Source of the DNA: Fimbriimonas sp.
GTDB taxonomy: Bacteria; Armatimonadota; Fimbriimonadia; Fimbriimonadales; Fimbriimonadaceae
Assembly: GCA_031292555.1 (NCBI GenBank)
Contig: JARLGV010000030.1
Coordinates: 62,001-126,000, forward strand
Direction of reading: 5' to 3'
Length of the DNA stretch: 64,000 nt
Shown: positions 46,783-56,095 of the stretch, piece by piece
Position numbering within the stretch: the first letter of the stretch is position 1
Layout of the letters: each line of letters starts with the position of its first letter
Program-made: the position numbers and the translations under genes
Notes under the pieces: model-generated
Databases searched by the model: none
What the model was told of the DNA's origin: nothing
Seen by the model: the letters and a program-made list of their open reading frames with translations, nothing else

Positions 46783-47685
46783 TCAGTGCGCTGCAAGGAG
46801 ATCGCAGACGTTTTCGATCTCGACGTCGATCATTTGGGCGAGATACTTCTCCAGGAAGGGGCGGTGGGATGCGCCGACGATGACGAGGACCCGTCGCTTC
46901 CCGCTTTCGACGATGCGGCGATAGATGTTCGTGGCCATCGCCAGGTTCCTGAGCTGCCAAACGCCCAAGCGGACACGGCCAGTGGGCTGCGGAAAGCCCT
47001 CGTCGAGGAGGATTTCCCACTCAATCCGAACGTCGTCCGCCAACATCTCTGGCTCGTTGATGTGGGCCAGGTACTCGACTAGGCTCCGGCGAGATGCCTT
47101 GAGTTCGTTCATTCCGGCATGGAGTTGCTCCGCCCACCGGTCGACCCCAAACGCCCGATATCCGGCCATTAGTTCTTCTCCGACCGGCTCAATTCGGTAC
47201 TCGTCGGTGAAATCGTCGATCGGCCATAGTTCGTCGACACCGCATCGCTTGGCGAGAGGGATGCCGAGTACCACGTCTTCCCTTCGGCTGGCCAGTCCGC
47301 CATCCAGCACCTGGACAAGCTCTCGGGGCAAACCCAAGGCGGCCTTCGCGCCATCCTCCATCGACGACCAGATCAACAACGCGTTGTTCAGGTCATATGC
47401 CGCAACCCTCTTGACCACCTCGTGGTCTCCTTCGTTCGCCACTGCCGCTGCAGCAAGCATATCGGAGGCGAAGGAATCCAGCGCCTCATCATAACGCTGC
47501 CGATCGCCCAGCATCGATACAATCGACACACCCGAAAGCCGCTCGATCGCGACTGCATCGGGTTCGAAGGCGGCGAGAGTCTCGACAAGTTCGGATACCT
47601 CGTCGCCTGTCGGCGGCGGCTCTATCCGTTTGAAATGGTCTACGCCGAGGACGGCGATACTAACGGGGACAGAGTTGGTCGGCAT
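46783..47685 (-). CDS. TraB/DUF5694-like protein
   Basis: 300 residues without signal peptide. It starts SIAVLGVDHFK and has EPDAVAIERLSG, a helical middle (about 70-230), and near the end RRVLVIVGASHRPFLEKYLAQMIDVEIENVCDLL. The paired 'G.xH' strands and the AIER glutamate are features of the TraB/GumN/DUF5694 superfamily, thought to be metalloproteases or hydrolases of uncertain substrate. Cytoplasmic. Single gene, converging on DUF3291. Confidence 0.7.
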   Translation of the reverse strand: MPTNSVPVSIAVLGVDHFKRIEPPPTGDEVSELVETLAAFEPDAVAIERLSGVSIVSMLGDRQRYDEALDSFASDMLAAAAVANEGDHEVVKRVAAYDLNNALLIWSSMEDGAKAALGLPRELVQVLDGGLASRREDVVLGIPLAKRCGVDELWPIDDFTDEYRIEPVGEELMAGYRAFGVDRWAEQLHAGMNELKASRRSLVEYLAHINEPEMLADDVRIEWEILLDEGFPQPTGRVRLGVWQLRNLAMATNIYRRIVESGKRRVLVIVGASHRPFLEKYLAQMIDVEIENVCDLLAAH

Positions 47686-48116
47686 TGGCAGATTCTCATT
47701 CGCAGATAATAGGGATTAGGTTGCGTTCTTCGACTATTCGCGCCGGATCGGGAAGGCGATCTATAAGTCTGTACTCGGCAGAACCAAGACCAACAGCCTG
47801 CCTTGTGAGTCATATTCTTGAAATAGGTGTAGTCGACAGATAATCCGACGATTCGCCTGTGCTGTTCCGCAAGCATTCGGACACGCCGCAACCCATGAGC
47901 AAATGGAGGCAGGTTCAAAAGTGGGTGCTCGGAACGTGACTTTCGCCGGCTCGTGCCTTGCGAAGATGTGGCTGAACTGCAAGCCATCGACTCCGATCGG
48001 CTCTTGCACAGGAGCGACCATCCTGCGACTACAGGCACTGCGGAGGGGCGGCCCCGATAGACCGATTAGTAGCTGCACCTGGACTCATGGGCTACTGCCG
48101 TTGTACGACACCCATG
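47686..48116. other. Intergenic region upstream of GH44
   Basis: About 430 bases between divergent genes. I see no convincing gene, repeat or strong hairpin. A minus-strand frame at 47761-48078 (105 codons) lacks a ribosome binding site and recognisable motifs. Confidence 0.4.
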
Positions 48117-48122
48117 TAACAT
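48117..48122 (+). promoter_or_regulatory. -10 element TAACAT of the GH44 gene
   Basis: TAACAT with a 7-base gap to ATG 48130. It overlaps the earlier in-frame ATG at 48121, arguing for the later start. Confidence 0.45.
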
Positions 48123-48129
48123 GGGATCT

Positions 48130-49710
48130 ATGGTCGTCCTTGCGTGTTTGGCACTTCTTCCAGCCGTCGCCGACTTCTCGACGCGCATCCAGATCGATGC
48201 GCGCAAGCAGACGCCGATCTCACCTTACATCTACGGCGTCAACTATCCGGACACTTGGATTTACGACTGGCTGGCGGACTGGGACAAGTACCATGACGGT
48301 TTCACGCTTGCCCGCGAGGGAGGGAACCGGTTCACTGCCTATAACTGGGAAACCAATGCGAGCAATGCCGGTCACGACTACTTCTTCGAGAACGACGACT
48401 ACCTTTCGGTGAGCAGCGAACCAGGTTGGACGGTTAGCCGATTCCTCAAATACGTACAGTCGGCCGGAGCGGCCGCACTCCTCACGGTTCCGACGCTCGG
48501 CTATGTATCAGCCGACAAAGACACAGAACGGGACGGCGGACGCGACGTATCGCACAGTAAGGACTACCTGCATACCAGGTTCTTCAAATCGGTGGCGCGA
48601 AAGCCGGGCGGACACTTTACCTATCCGCCGGATACCACTGACGGAGTGGTTTACCAGGACGAGTTCGTTCATTGGGTCGAATCAGTTAAGTCCTCGAACA
48701 CTCCAGTTTGGTATTCGCTCGATAACGAGCCAGACTTCTGGTACGAAACCCACAAGCGTCTCCAACCCGACAAGCCAACCTACGCCGAGATCATCGCGAA
48801 CAACCTCGAATATGCGGCTGCGATCAAAGGAGTGGCACCCGACAGCCTCATCTTTGGACCGGTCAACTACGGTTGGTATGGGATGCGCGCTTTTCAAGGC
48901 GCTAAGGACGCCAACGGACGGGACTTCGTCGACACATACCTCGACGCCGTCCACGAGGCGAACAAGAGGGCGGGAAAGCAACTTATCGACGTCTACGACT
49001 TCCACTGGTACCCGGAGGCGATGGGTGACGGCGTGCGAATCATCTACCACGCGGGGCCGGACAAGCCCGGAACGACCCAAGCACGGATTCAAGCTCCCCG
49101 GTCTCTGTGGGATCCGACATATATCGAACAGAGTTGGATCACGAAATCGCTGGGCAACAAGGCGATTCGGCTGCTCCCCGACATGATGGAACGCATTAGG
49201 AAGCACTGCCCCGGTATGAAGTTGGCGATAACCGAGTATGAGTTCGGCGCCCGCGATCGGATCGACGGCGCTCTTGCCCAGGCGGACGCCCTTGGCGCTT
49301 TCGGACGCTTAGGACTGTTTGCCGCCTGTCATTGGGGACTCAACCATCAAGAGCATGCCGCGATGTCGGCTTTCAAGGCCTTTACGGACTATGATCGAAG
49401 GGGCTCACGCTTCGGCGACCGCGCGCTTCAGGTTCAGGGCGAAAACCCGTTGCTGGAGTCGATCTATGCCGCGCGAGACTCGAACGATCCACATCGGCTG
49501 ACGGTCGTGGCGATCAACAAGGGAGGCGTCGGATCGCAGTCCATTTCGCTGGCGATCAAAGGCTTTTCTCCGCGTACGGGCAGAGGTTTCACGGTACAGG
49601 ACGGCGTTTACGAAACACCCCAGTCCACTCTTATCGTCACCAAGCAAGGTGAAGCGTCGTTCGTGACTCCCCCGCTGAGCATCACGACCGTCGAGTTGAG
49701 CGACCGATAA
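48130..49710 (+). CDS. Glycoside hydrolase family 44 (endoglucanase/xyloglucanase)
   Basis: 526 residues with signal peptide (VVLACLALLPAVADF). GH44 signatures: ISPYIYGVNYPD, REGGNRFTAYNWETNASNAGHDYFFEND, the acid/base Glu in WYSLDNEPDFWYETH, GPVNYGWYGM, IDVYDFHWYPEA, the nucleophile Glu in LAITEYEFGA, and GRLGLFAACHWGL. The barrel is followed by a C-terminal beta sandwich (about 430-526). No dockerin or separate CBM. It cleaves beta-1,4-glucan backbones outside the cell, so the organism attacks plant polysaccharides. Single gene. Confidence 0.93.
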   Translation: MVVLACLALLPAVADFSTRIQIDARKQTPISPYIYGVNYPDTWIYDWLADWDKYHDGFTLAREGGNRFTAYNWETNASNAGHDYFFENDDYLSVSSEPGWTVSRFLKYVQSAGAAALLTVPTLGYVSADKDTERDGGRDVSHSKDYLHTRFFKSVARKPGGHFTYPPDTTDGVVYQDEFVHWVESVKSSNTPVWYSLDNEPDFWYETHKRLQPDKPTYAEIIANNLEYAAAIKGVAPDSLIFGPVNYGWYGMRAFQGAKDANGRDFVDTYLDAVHEANKRAGKQLIDVYDFHWYPEAMGDGVRIIYHAGPDKPGTTQARIQAPRSLWDPTYIEQSWITKSLGNKAIRLLPDMMERIRKHCPGMKLAITEYEFGARDRIDGALAQADALGAFGRLGLFAACHWGLNHQEHAAMSAFKAFTDYDRRGSRFGDRALQVQGENPLLESIYAARDSNDPHRLTVVAINKGGVGSQSISLAIKGFSPRTGRGFTVQDGVYETPQSTLIVTKQGEASFVTPPLSITTVELSDR

Positions 49711-49762
49711 CCGATATCGACAAAAGCGAGCCGGAGGCTAACCTAACCTGGTCCCCGTCTTG

Positions 49763-49768
49763 GATAAT
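49763..49768 (+). promoter_or_regulatory. -10 element GATAAT of the cyclase gene
   Basis: GATAAT with a 7-base gap to ATG 49776. No Shine-Dalgarno sequence. Confidence 0.5.
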
Positions 49769-49775
49769 GAGAACT

Positions 49776-51077
49776 ATGGACGGGAACGCTCCACAGCCAC
49801 AGGGGAAAGAGCAGCGGATTCTCGCCGCGATCGTGTTTACCGACGTCGTCGGGTTCAGCAAGTTGGCCGCCCAAAATGAGGCGCGAGTCTACACGGCCCT
49901 GCAACGGGACATGGGAATCATCACCAGTCTGTGCCGAGCGCATAGCGGCCAAGTGCTCAATACGATGGGTGACGGCATGCTCCTCTGCTTCACCAGCGCG
50001 GTTGACGCCATGTCCTGTGCCGTCGAAATTCAGCGCACTTTATATTCCCAGTCCTCGACGATCCCCGCCACCGACGTTCTCCACCACCGAATCGGCGTCC
50101 ACCTCGGCGACATTATCATGAGCGGGGACAACGTCTTCGGAGACGGCGTGAACATCGCTGCGCGCCTCCAGGCGGAGGCAAAACCGGACGGCATCTGCTT
50201 CTCCAAGACCGTTCACGAGGTCATCAAGAACAAGCTGAAAATCGACGCTCAATACATGGCGCCCAGGCAGCTCAAAAACATTGGGAAGGTAGAGATCTGG
50301 CAGATCCCGCCGATCGAAGAGGCGCGCCAGAAGACAATGAACGAGTTGATCAGCGCGCCGTTGGACGTGAAACAAGATACGACTGGGGCGGTTGGGTTCA
50401 AGTCCGTTGGCCTGGTGCTCGCCGTTTTGATCTGCCTTGGCTCAATCATGTTCCTGGTCCGAATCGCCGCGAATCGGGGTATTCCGCCATCCGCGAAACC
50501 GGGTACCGCCCTGAAGGACCCGAATGCAGCGGTCCGTATATGGGCGGCTAATGCGAAGAAGGGGCAAGGCGATGCCTCTCCGGGGAATGCGAGCGGACCA
50601 GGCGCCGGAACAAACAACTCAACCACGATGCCGGCTTCGACCGGACCATCAGTTGCGGAACTTCAGGCCAAATTTGATACTCTCAAGGGGCAATTCGAAT
50701 TCGAACAAGCAGCGGCCCTCTTGCAGGGTGACGGGAAAACGATCCCAAATGCCGCTACGATGGCTCAGACGTTTTCCGATCTGGCAGAAATGAAGCGATG
50801 GATGGACGCCGAGGTGAACAACGCCACCGCGAGCAATAAAATCTCGTGCACGATGCTCATCAATGGAGCCCAAACCGAGGTCGGCGTCTATCGGGATCCT
50901 TCCGGAGCCGGCTACATGGTCGAGACGTCCAGTGGCTCAACGCCCGTGCCATTCGGCCAACTCGGCGCCGCGGGCATAGGGGCAATCGCGCAGGCCCTGA
51001 TAAGCCATCCGATCACGAATCAGCAACCGAAGGCGCAAACCTGGGTTGGCGAACTACAACAGGTCTATCCGGGCTAA
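49776..51077 (+). CDS. Class III nucleotidyl cyclase with membrane anchor
   Basis: 433 residues. Cyclase domain at about 12-180: metal Asp23 in IVFTDVVGFSKL and Asp66 in TMGDGMLLCF, transition-state Asn126 and Arg130 in FGDGVNIAARL. The purine-specifying Lys is Asn62, so the nucleotide is uncertain. One membrane helix (about 207-228, GLVLAVLICLGSIMFLVRI) follows, then a Gly/Asn/Ser linker and a C-terminal external domain of unknown fold. The catalytic domain is cytoplasmic, and the exported domain might sense a signal. Confidence 0.85.
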   Translation: MDGNAPQPQGKEQRILAAIVFTDVVGFSKLAAQNEARVYTALQRDMGIITSLCRAHSGQVLNTMGDGMLLCFTSAVDAMSCAVEIQRTLYSQSSTIPATDVLHHRIGVHLGDIIMSGDNVFGDGVNIAARLQAEAKPDGICFSKTVHEVIKNKLKIDAQYMAPRQLKNIGKVEIWQIPPIEEARQKTMNELISAPLDVKQDTTGAVGFKSVGLVLAVLICLGSIMFLVRIAANRGIPPSAKPGTALKDPNAAVRIWAANAKKGQGDASPGNASGPGAGTNNSTTMPASTGPSVAELQAKFDTLKGQFEFEQAAALLQGDGKTIPNAATMAQTFSDLAEMKRWMDAEVNNATASNKISCTMLINGAQTEVGVYRDPSGAGYMVETSSGSTPVPFGQLGAAGIGAIAQALISHPITNQQPKAQTWVGELQQVYPG

Positions 51078-51135
51078 CGGCGCCAGTTTCGAATGGGTCG
51101 ACCACCCGGTCCGGCGGGTATCCTGTTAGCTTCCC

Positions 51136-52959
51136 ATGGGATTCGTTCAACGCACTAAATCGTGTGGCGAGCTTCGAGCCGAACACGAGAGTCAGCAAGT
51201 CAGCCTCAATGGCTGGGCGCATAAGGTCCGCGACCTTGGAGGCGTGATGTTCATCGACCTCCGTGACCGAACCGGCCTGGTTCAGTTGACCCTGGATCCC
51301 GTGTCATTCCCGAATCGAGCCGAAATCCGCAACGAATCCTGTCTCTCAGTGACGGGAATCGTCAAGGTTCGTGCCGAGGAAACGAAGAATCCCAAGATGG
51401 CTACCGGCGACATTGAGATCGTGGTGACGTCCTACAGCGTCCTTGGCGCCGCCAAGCCACTTCCCTTCCCGGTCAGCGACGAAGAGCAGATGGAGTCGGT
51501 GAACGAAGAGTTGCGAATCAGGCATCGCTACCTCGACCTGCGCCGGCCTTCGATGTACCGCCGCATGGCCATTCGCGGCGCAGCTCTACGCCGGATTCGC
51601 GCGTTCCTCGATGAGCAGCAGTTCCTAGAAGTCGAAACGCCCATCATTACGAAGTCCACTCCAGAGGGCGCACGCGACTACCTAGTGGCATACCGCCTGA
51701 ATCCTGGCTTCTGGTACGCGTTGCCCCAAAGCCCTCAGCAGTATAAACAACTGCTCATGGTCGCCGGCATTGAGCGGTACTACCAGATCGCCCGCTGTTT
51801 CCGCGACGAAAGTTCACGCGCCGACCGTCAGCCTGAGTTCACCCAACTTGACATGGAGATGTCGTTCGTCACTCAGGAGGATATTCTCCAACTCACTGAG
51901 GGGTTGATGATCGATGTCGTAAATGGTTTGATTGAGGAGTTCGGACTTGAAAAGGACCCCGTGGAACCATTCGAGCGAATGACCTACGATGAGGCGATGT
52001 ACTTCTACGGCTGCGACAAGCCGGATCTACGCTTTGGACTTCGCTTGTTCGACGTCACCGAGGCCGTGAATACGTGCGAGTTTGGCGTCTTCAAGAACAC
52101 GATCGAGGCAGGCGGCATGATTCGCGGCGTTCGATATCCGGGCGGCTCCAAACTGTCACGCAAGGAGATCGGTCAACTTGAGGAGTTCTGCCGCGAGTTC
52201 GGCGGAAAGGGAATGGCATCGATCGCCGTCGAAACCCCAGGACCCGACGCGCCGGCAGGGGGATATGTAAGCCCAAAGGGTCTGACCGTTCGAAGTAGCA
52301 TAGCCAAGTTTTTCACGGAAGCAGAGCTAGATACCATCCTCGACGCGGCGAGCGCGGAAGAGGGCGATCTGCTCTGCCTTGTCGCGGACAGCTATACGAC
52401 CGCCAACAACGTGCTCTATCGACTCCGCCTCGAGATCGGAAACCGATGCGGTCTGCGCGATCCGCGCAAGCTGAAGTACTGCTGGATTCTCGATTTCCCA
52501 CTCGTGGAATGGGACGCCGAGTCGGGCCGATGGAGTCCGTCGCACCACCCGTTCACGATGCCCAAGGAAGAGGACCTGATCTACTTGGACACCGACCCCG
52601 GTCGTATCCGAGCCGATTGCTACGACATGGTGGTCAACGGCATGGAGTGCGCCAGCGGGTCAATCCGTATCCATCGAAGCGAGATCCAAGCGCGGATCTT
52701 TACGCTCCTGGGCATCGATGAGAAGACTCAGCAGGAGAGGTTCGGCCACATGCTCGAAGCCTTCGCTTACGGCGCCCCTCCCCACGGCGGCATCGCCCCC
52801 GGCATCGACCGCCTCGTGATGATCCTGACCGACACGGAGAACATCCGCGAAGTCATCGCCTTCCCCAAGATCGGCAGCGGCTACGACCCCATGATGGACG
52901 CACCCAGCACCGTTGACGCCCAACAATGGGCCGAACTCGGGCTGAGGCTAAGCAACTAG
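51136..52959 (+). CDS. aspS: Aspartyl-tRNA synthetase
   Basis: 607 residues of bacterial type. OB-fold anticodon domain (about 15-110: [34 protein letters not shown]), class II core with motif 1 ([22 protein letters not shown]), [49 protein letters not shown] (motif 2), the GAD insert (about 290-420), and motif 3 [14 protein letters not shown]. Whether it also charges tRNA-Asn cannot be judged; gatCAB is not in the window. TATCCT at 11 bases before the start may be the -10. Confidence 0.98.
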   Translation: MGFVQRTKSCGELRAEHESQQVSLNGWAHKVRDLGGVMFIDLRDRTGLVQLTLDPVSFPNRAEIRNESCLSVTGIVKVRAEETKNPKMATGDIEIVVTSYSVLGAAKPLPFPVSDEEQMESVNEELRIRHRYLDLRRPSMYRRMAIRGAALRRIRAFLDEQQFLEVETPIITKSTPEGARDYLVAYRLNPGFWYALPQSPQQYKQLLMVAGIERYYQIARCFRDESSRADRQPEFTQLDMEMSFVTQEDILQLTEGLMIDVVNGLIEEFGLEKDPVEPFERMTYDEAMYFYGCDKPDLRFGLRLFDVTEAVNTCEFGVFKNTIEAGGMIRGVRYPGGSKLSRKEIGQLEEFCREFGGKGMASIAVETPGPDAPAGGYVSPKGLTVRSSIAKFFTEAELDTILDAASAEEGDLLCLVADSYTTANNVLYRLRLEIGNRCGLRDPRKLKYCWILDFPLVEWDAESGRWSPSHHPFTMPKEEDLIYLDTDPGRIRADCYDMVVNGMECASGSIRIHRSEIQARIFTLLGIDEKTQQERFGHMLEAFAYGAPPHGGIAPGIDRLVMILTDTENIREVIAFPKIGSGYDPMMDAPSTVDAQQWAELGLRLSN

Positions 52960-53169
52960 TGGTTTAGGGGAAACGCAAAGCAGACGTAGGCCAGCGTTTT
53001 CCCTTCGCCTCGCCCAAAAGGCCGTAGAACCGTCCCCTTCGGGGCCGAAATCGCTCCGGCGTCCCATACCCAGGGCTGACGCCCACTGGGCTGGCAGAGC
53101 CATGCCCCCTTGGGGCTGTATAACCTCGCCGCGTCGCTTCGTGCGAAGCACTTTCAGTATGTGGGTTTT
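52960..53169. repeat. Structured intergenic repeat-like element
   Basis: 210 bases with serial hairpins: CCCC-TTC-GGGG (53034-53044), CCCAGGGC/GCCC-A-CTGGG (53069-53090), GCCCC/GGGGC (53104-53116), and GCTTCG/CGAAGC. The phrase CCAGGGCTGACGCCC resembles intergenic repeats seen in many Planctomycetes, Verrucomicrobia and Acidobacteria genomes. Only one copy is in this window. It may double as a transcription end for aspS and accB. Confidence 0.45.
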
Positions 53170-53619
53170 TTAGCCCACGTACAGAAGCACGTCGCCTGGC
53201 TGGACCATCGCGCCGGTTTCGGCTACTAGTTTGATCACGGTTCCGCTAACAGTGGATGGTATCTCGTTGAAGACCTTCATCGCTTCGATCAATCCAACGA
53301 TCTGTCCGGCAGAAACGGGCTCCCCTTCCCTGACGAAGGGCGGCGAGGAGGGACTTGGCGACACATAGAAGATGCCGTTCATCGGACTTGTAATGGGAAT
53401 GCCCTTGGGAACCTCTACCTCGTCCGGCTGCTCGGCCTCAGAATAGCCGTCCGAGGATCCGGAGTCTTCAACGGCGACGCTCTCGATGGAGACCGTCTTG
53501 GTCGCGCTTCGCCTCTTGAATGCGATTCGGAATCCGCCGGTTTCTAGCGATGCTTCGGCGAGGCGAAACTCCTCCATCATGTCCGCCAGCTCAGTGATCT
53601 TTTCGTGGTTCTCCGACAC
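53170..53619 (-). CDS. accB: Biotin carboxyl carrier protein of acetyl-CoA carboxylase
   Basis: 149 residues from a GTG start. N-terminal helix (KITELADMMEEFRLAEASLETGGFRIAFKR), a flexible acidic linker, and the C-terminal biotinyl domain with PMNGIFYVSPSPSSPPFVREG, the thumb, and VGLIEAMKVFNEI containing the biotinylated Lys. Carries CO2 in the first step of fatty acid synthesis. accC is not downstream, which is unusual. CATAAT lies six bases before GTG on the minus strand (53626-53631). The divergent neighbour starts within nine bases. Confidence 0.95.
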   Translation of the reverse strand: MSENHEKITELADMMEEFRLAEASLETGGFRIAFKRRSATKTVSIESVAVEDSGSSDGYSEAEQPDEVEVPKGIPITSPMNGIFYVSPSPSSPPFVREGEPVSAGQIVGLIEAMKVFNEIPSTVSGTVIKLVAETGAMVQPGDVLLYVG

Positions 53620-53661
53620 GCGTGAATTATGGCCGATACGCTTCGGCAGGTATTCTCAACC

Positions 53662-54552
53662 GTGGCATCCGGTGTGCTTGGTCGAACAAACCGAGTCTTT
53701 CCTCCCGTCTGGCTGAGTCTCGCCATTGGACCGGGAGGCGAGGATCTCAATGCACTGGTGGCTGCCGCAATCGAGGCCGACGCGCCGATCGACGTTAGTA
53801 GCCATCCCGCACTTTGGGGCGGCAAACTGCGCGGGTCCTCGCCGGTATTGATGTGCGCCGGCAACTTCGACTTCGAGAACGCGACATCCGAGTCGCACGC
53901 CTCCGATTTAGTCCAGGCTAACCTCATCGAGGTGCTTTCCTCCATCGGCCGAGAGCGCATTGACTTCTTCTTCCTCCGGTGCCGCAGGATGACCGAGGAA
54001 TACCAGATCAGCGGGGCTCTTCAGACTTTGGATTGGGCAAAGGAGGAGGGCTTGGTTGGCCACATTGGCATCTCCTCCGACGGTCCGTCGATGGCAACCC
54101 TCGGGTTCTGGCAGTTCCACGATGCCTTCGAAGTACTTCTCGTGCCTCGGAACCACTACGACGATGAGTCCTATCGCACCCTATCGCCCCTGGCACGGGA
54201 AAGACGCGTCGGCATTGTCACATCGAGGCCACTGAATTGGGGCTATGGCCTTCCCTTTACGGCGCTGCCCGCTCAGTGGCGCCTAACGAACCTAACCCAG
54301 TCATTTTACGGTCTAACTTTGGTTCAAGCCGTGATTGCGGATCTAGCGGAGGATCATCCCGTGCTAGTGGGAGTTCGGACTGTCGAAGAGGTAAGGCAGG
54401 CGATTCAGGCGCCGTCCCTCAAACGCCCCGAAGGCCTGTCCGCGATGCTTCAACCGTTCGTGGAGTTGTTTGACGACGAATCCCAGTGGACTGAGCTATT
54501 ATCCAGCTCAAACGCGCTGTTTCGTGATGCTGCGAAGAGGAGGCTGGCATGA
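53662..54552 (+). CDS. Aldo/keto reductase-like protein, degenerate active site
   Basis: 296 residues from GTG 53662, supported by TATTCT five bases upstream; ATG 53629 would add 11 residues and leave only nine bases to accB. The frame follows the AKR barrel (SGVLGRTNRVFPPVWLSLAIG, ERIDFFFLRCRRMTEEYQISGALQTLDWAKEEGLVGHIGISSDG, and LVGVRTVEEVRQAI near the end). The usual Tyr and Lys of the catalytic tetrad are not where expected (DVSSHPALWGGK and VLMCAGNF), and His is replaced. It may bind a ligand or have another activity. First gene of a four-gene overlapping operon. Confidence 0.7.
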   Translation: MASGVLGRTNRVFPPVWLSLAIGPGGEDLNALVAAAIEADAPIDVSSHPALWGGKLRGSSPVLMCAGNFDFENATSESHASDLVQANLIEVLSSIGRERIDFFFLRCRRMTEEYQISGALQTLDWAKEEGLVGHIGISSDGPSMATLGFWQFHDAFEVLLVPRNHYDDESYRTLSPLARERRVGIVTSRPLNWGYGLPFTALPAQWRLTNLTQSFYGLTLVQAVIADLAEDHPVLVGVRTVEEVRQAIQAPSLKRPEGLSAMLQPFVELFDDESQWTELLSSSNALFRDAAKRRLA

Positions 54553-54818
54553 ATGATTCATCAATGAACGTCGCAATGTACGGCCTGATGTTTCTATGCG
54601 CGGTCATGTCCGTGTTCAATGTGCTTCGCCATCGGAAGCGGGGTTGGGGCGCGGTCTTCCTATCAGCGGCGTTTCTAGTGATGGGCGTCGTGATCTACCT
54701 TTACCGAACGAATGCTCCAGACTCGCAGGTTAGGTCCTTTACGATTGTGCTGGTGATACTCGTGTCCGCCGATTTCCTTTATCGAGCGAGCCGGACGACA
54801 TCGAAGGGGCCAAAATGA
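54549..54818 (+). CDS. Small integral membrane protein, function unknown
   Basis: 89 residues, three hydrophobic segments (about 8-22, 33-52, 62-78), with a basic loop RHRKRGWG and a basic tail. It overlaps both neighbours by 4 bases (ATGA at each junction), so it is made together with them. No motif recognised. Confidence 0.7.
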   Translation: MNDSSMNVAMYGLMFLCAVMSVFNVLRHRKRGWGAVFLSAAFLVMGVVIYLYRTNAPDSQVRSFTIVLVILVSADFLYRASRTTSKGPK

Positions 54819-56095
54819 CGGTCGGAATCGTGGGTCTAGGCGCCGCCGGTCTGCGACTGGCAATGATGTTCGAACGTCTCGGAGTCGACGTGCAGCTTTT
54901 CGAGGCACGTGGCAGACCCGGAGGACGGCTGCATTGCGTCGACGAAGGTGGCGGAGCAGTCTACGAGGCCGGCGGCGAGTGGATCGACGCCGATCATTAC
55001 CGCGTTCTCGACCTCCTCAAGGAGTTCGACTTAACTCCGAATACTCCTTCGGACTGGCCCAAGAAACTGATCTACAAGGGCAAGGAATGTACTGAGGCGA
55101 CCGTCTGGAACGATGCGCTTGAGGATGATCTTAGGGTCGAGGCCGCTGCCCGCGAGATGTGCCGAGAGTTGAAGCAGCCGCCCTGGAGCAATGTCCACGC
55201 AGGAGAATTCGATCGGAGGAAGCTAGGCGACTTCGTGCGCGAGCACACCCAAAGCGAACGGGGCCTTTGGTGGGTCAACAGCAAGGTTCGCAGCGACGAA
55301 GGGGACGACCTGGACAATATCGGTCTCCTTGGCTGGTTGTGCGGCTACCTTCACTATCTCGATCGAGACGGCGACGTGATGAGTGCATATCGCATTCCAG
55401 GCGGATCGAGAAGACTCTGCGAGCGGATGCTCTCAGGCCTTCACGCCGATCCGCACTTCCTTGCCGTACTGCGCCGCGTTAGGCAAGATCCGAGCGGAGT
55501 GACCCTCGTTTTCGAGAAGGGCCAAGCTAGGGTCGACCACGTTGTCCTCGCGCTTCCACCCTCCTCCATCGAGCGGATTATATTCGAACCGGCTCTCTCC
55601 CCCAAGAAGCGATGCTCGGTCGAAGCGTGCCGGATGAGCCGCGCGATCAAGATCTGCTGGGAGTTTGACCGTGACTGGTGGCATGATCTCGGATGGGGCG
55701 GCAGCCTGCTTTGTGACGGTCCCCTACAGCAGCTATGGGACGGATCGCTAGGAAGTGCGCCGATATTGACCGCGTATATTTGTGGCGAACAAGCGGTAAA
55801 TTGGCTGGCTCTTGGCGACCCGGTCAGAGCCGGTATCTACGAGCTATCGCTTATGTTCCCGGATGCATCCAAGCACTTTGTCCGAGGTTGGGTTCATAAC
55901 TGGTTGACCGATCCCTTCAATTCGGGCGCATTCAGTCACCTAGCTCCCGGATACGTACTTGAGCACATGGAGCACATTGCACCGCCCGAGGGGCGAATTC
56001 ACTTCGCAGGAGAACATACTGCCCTTTGGTCAGGCTTCATCGAAGGGGCACTCGAGAGCGCCGAGCGGGTGATTGCCGAATTCACCAACAAATAA
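54815..56095 (+). CDS. FAD-dependent amine oxidase-like protein
   Basis: 426 residues. N-terminal dinucleotide-binding fold GIVGLGAAGLRLAMMFERLGVDVQLFEARGRPGGRL, then YEAGGEWIDADHYR, and the C-terminal FAD motif IHFAGEHTALWSGFIEGALESAERV, as in monoamine and polyamine oxidases. No signal peptide. The covalent-flavin Cys of MAO is absent, so FAD is noncovalent. Likely oxidises an amine. In an operon with an AKR-like protein, a membrane protein and an amidohydrolase, suggesting a catabolic route. Confidence 0.9.
   Translation: MTVGIVGLGAAGLRLAMMFERLGVDVQLFEARGRPGGRLHCVDEGGGAVYEAGGEWIDADHYRVLDLLKEFDLTPNTPSDWPKKLIYKGKECTEATVWNDALEDDLRVEAAAREMCRELKQPPWSNVHAGEFDRRKLGDFVREHTQSERGLWWVNSKVRSDEGDDLDNIGLLGWLCGYLHYLDRDGDVMSAYRIPGGSRRLCERMLSGLHADPHFLAVLRRVRQDPSGVTLVFEKGQARVDHVVLALPPSSIERIIFEPALSPKKRCSVEACRMSRAIKICWEFDRDWWHDLGWGGSLLCDGPLQQLWDGSLGSAPILTAYICGEQAVNWLALGDPVRAGIYELSLMFPDASKHFVRGWVHNWLTDPFNSGAFSHLAPGYVLEHMEHIAPPEGRIHFAGEHTALWSGFIEGALESAERVIAEFTNK

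Noticed and set aside
47761-48078. Minus-strand 105-codon frame upstream of GH44
   Set aside because: No ribosome binding site or -10 at the right spacing, Cys/Arg/Ser-rich composition, and no recognisable motif.
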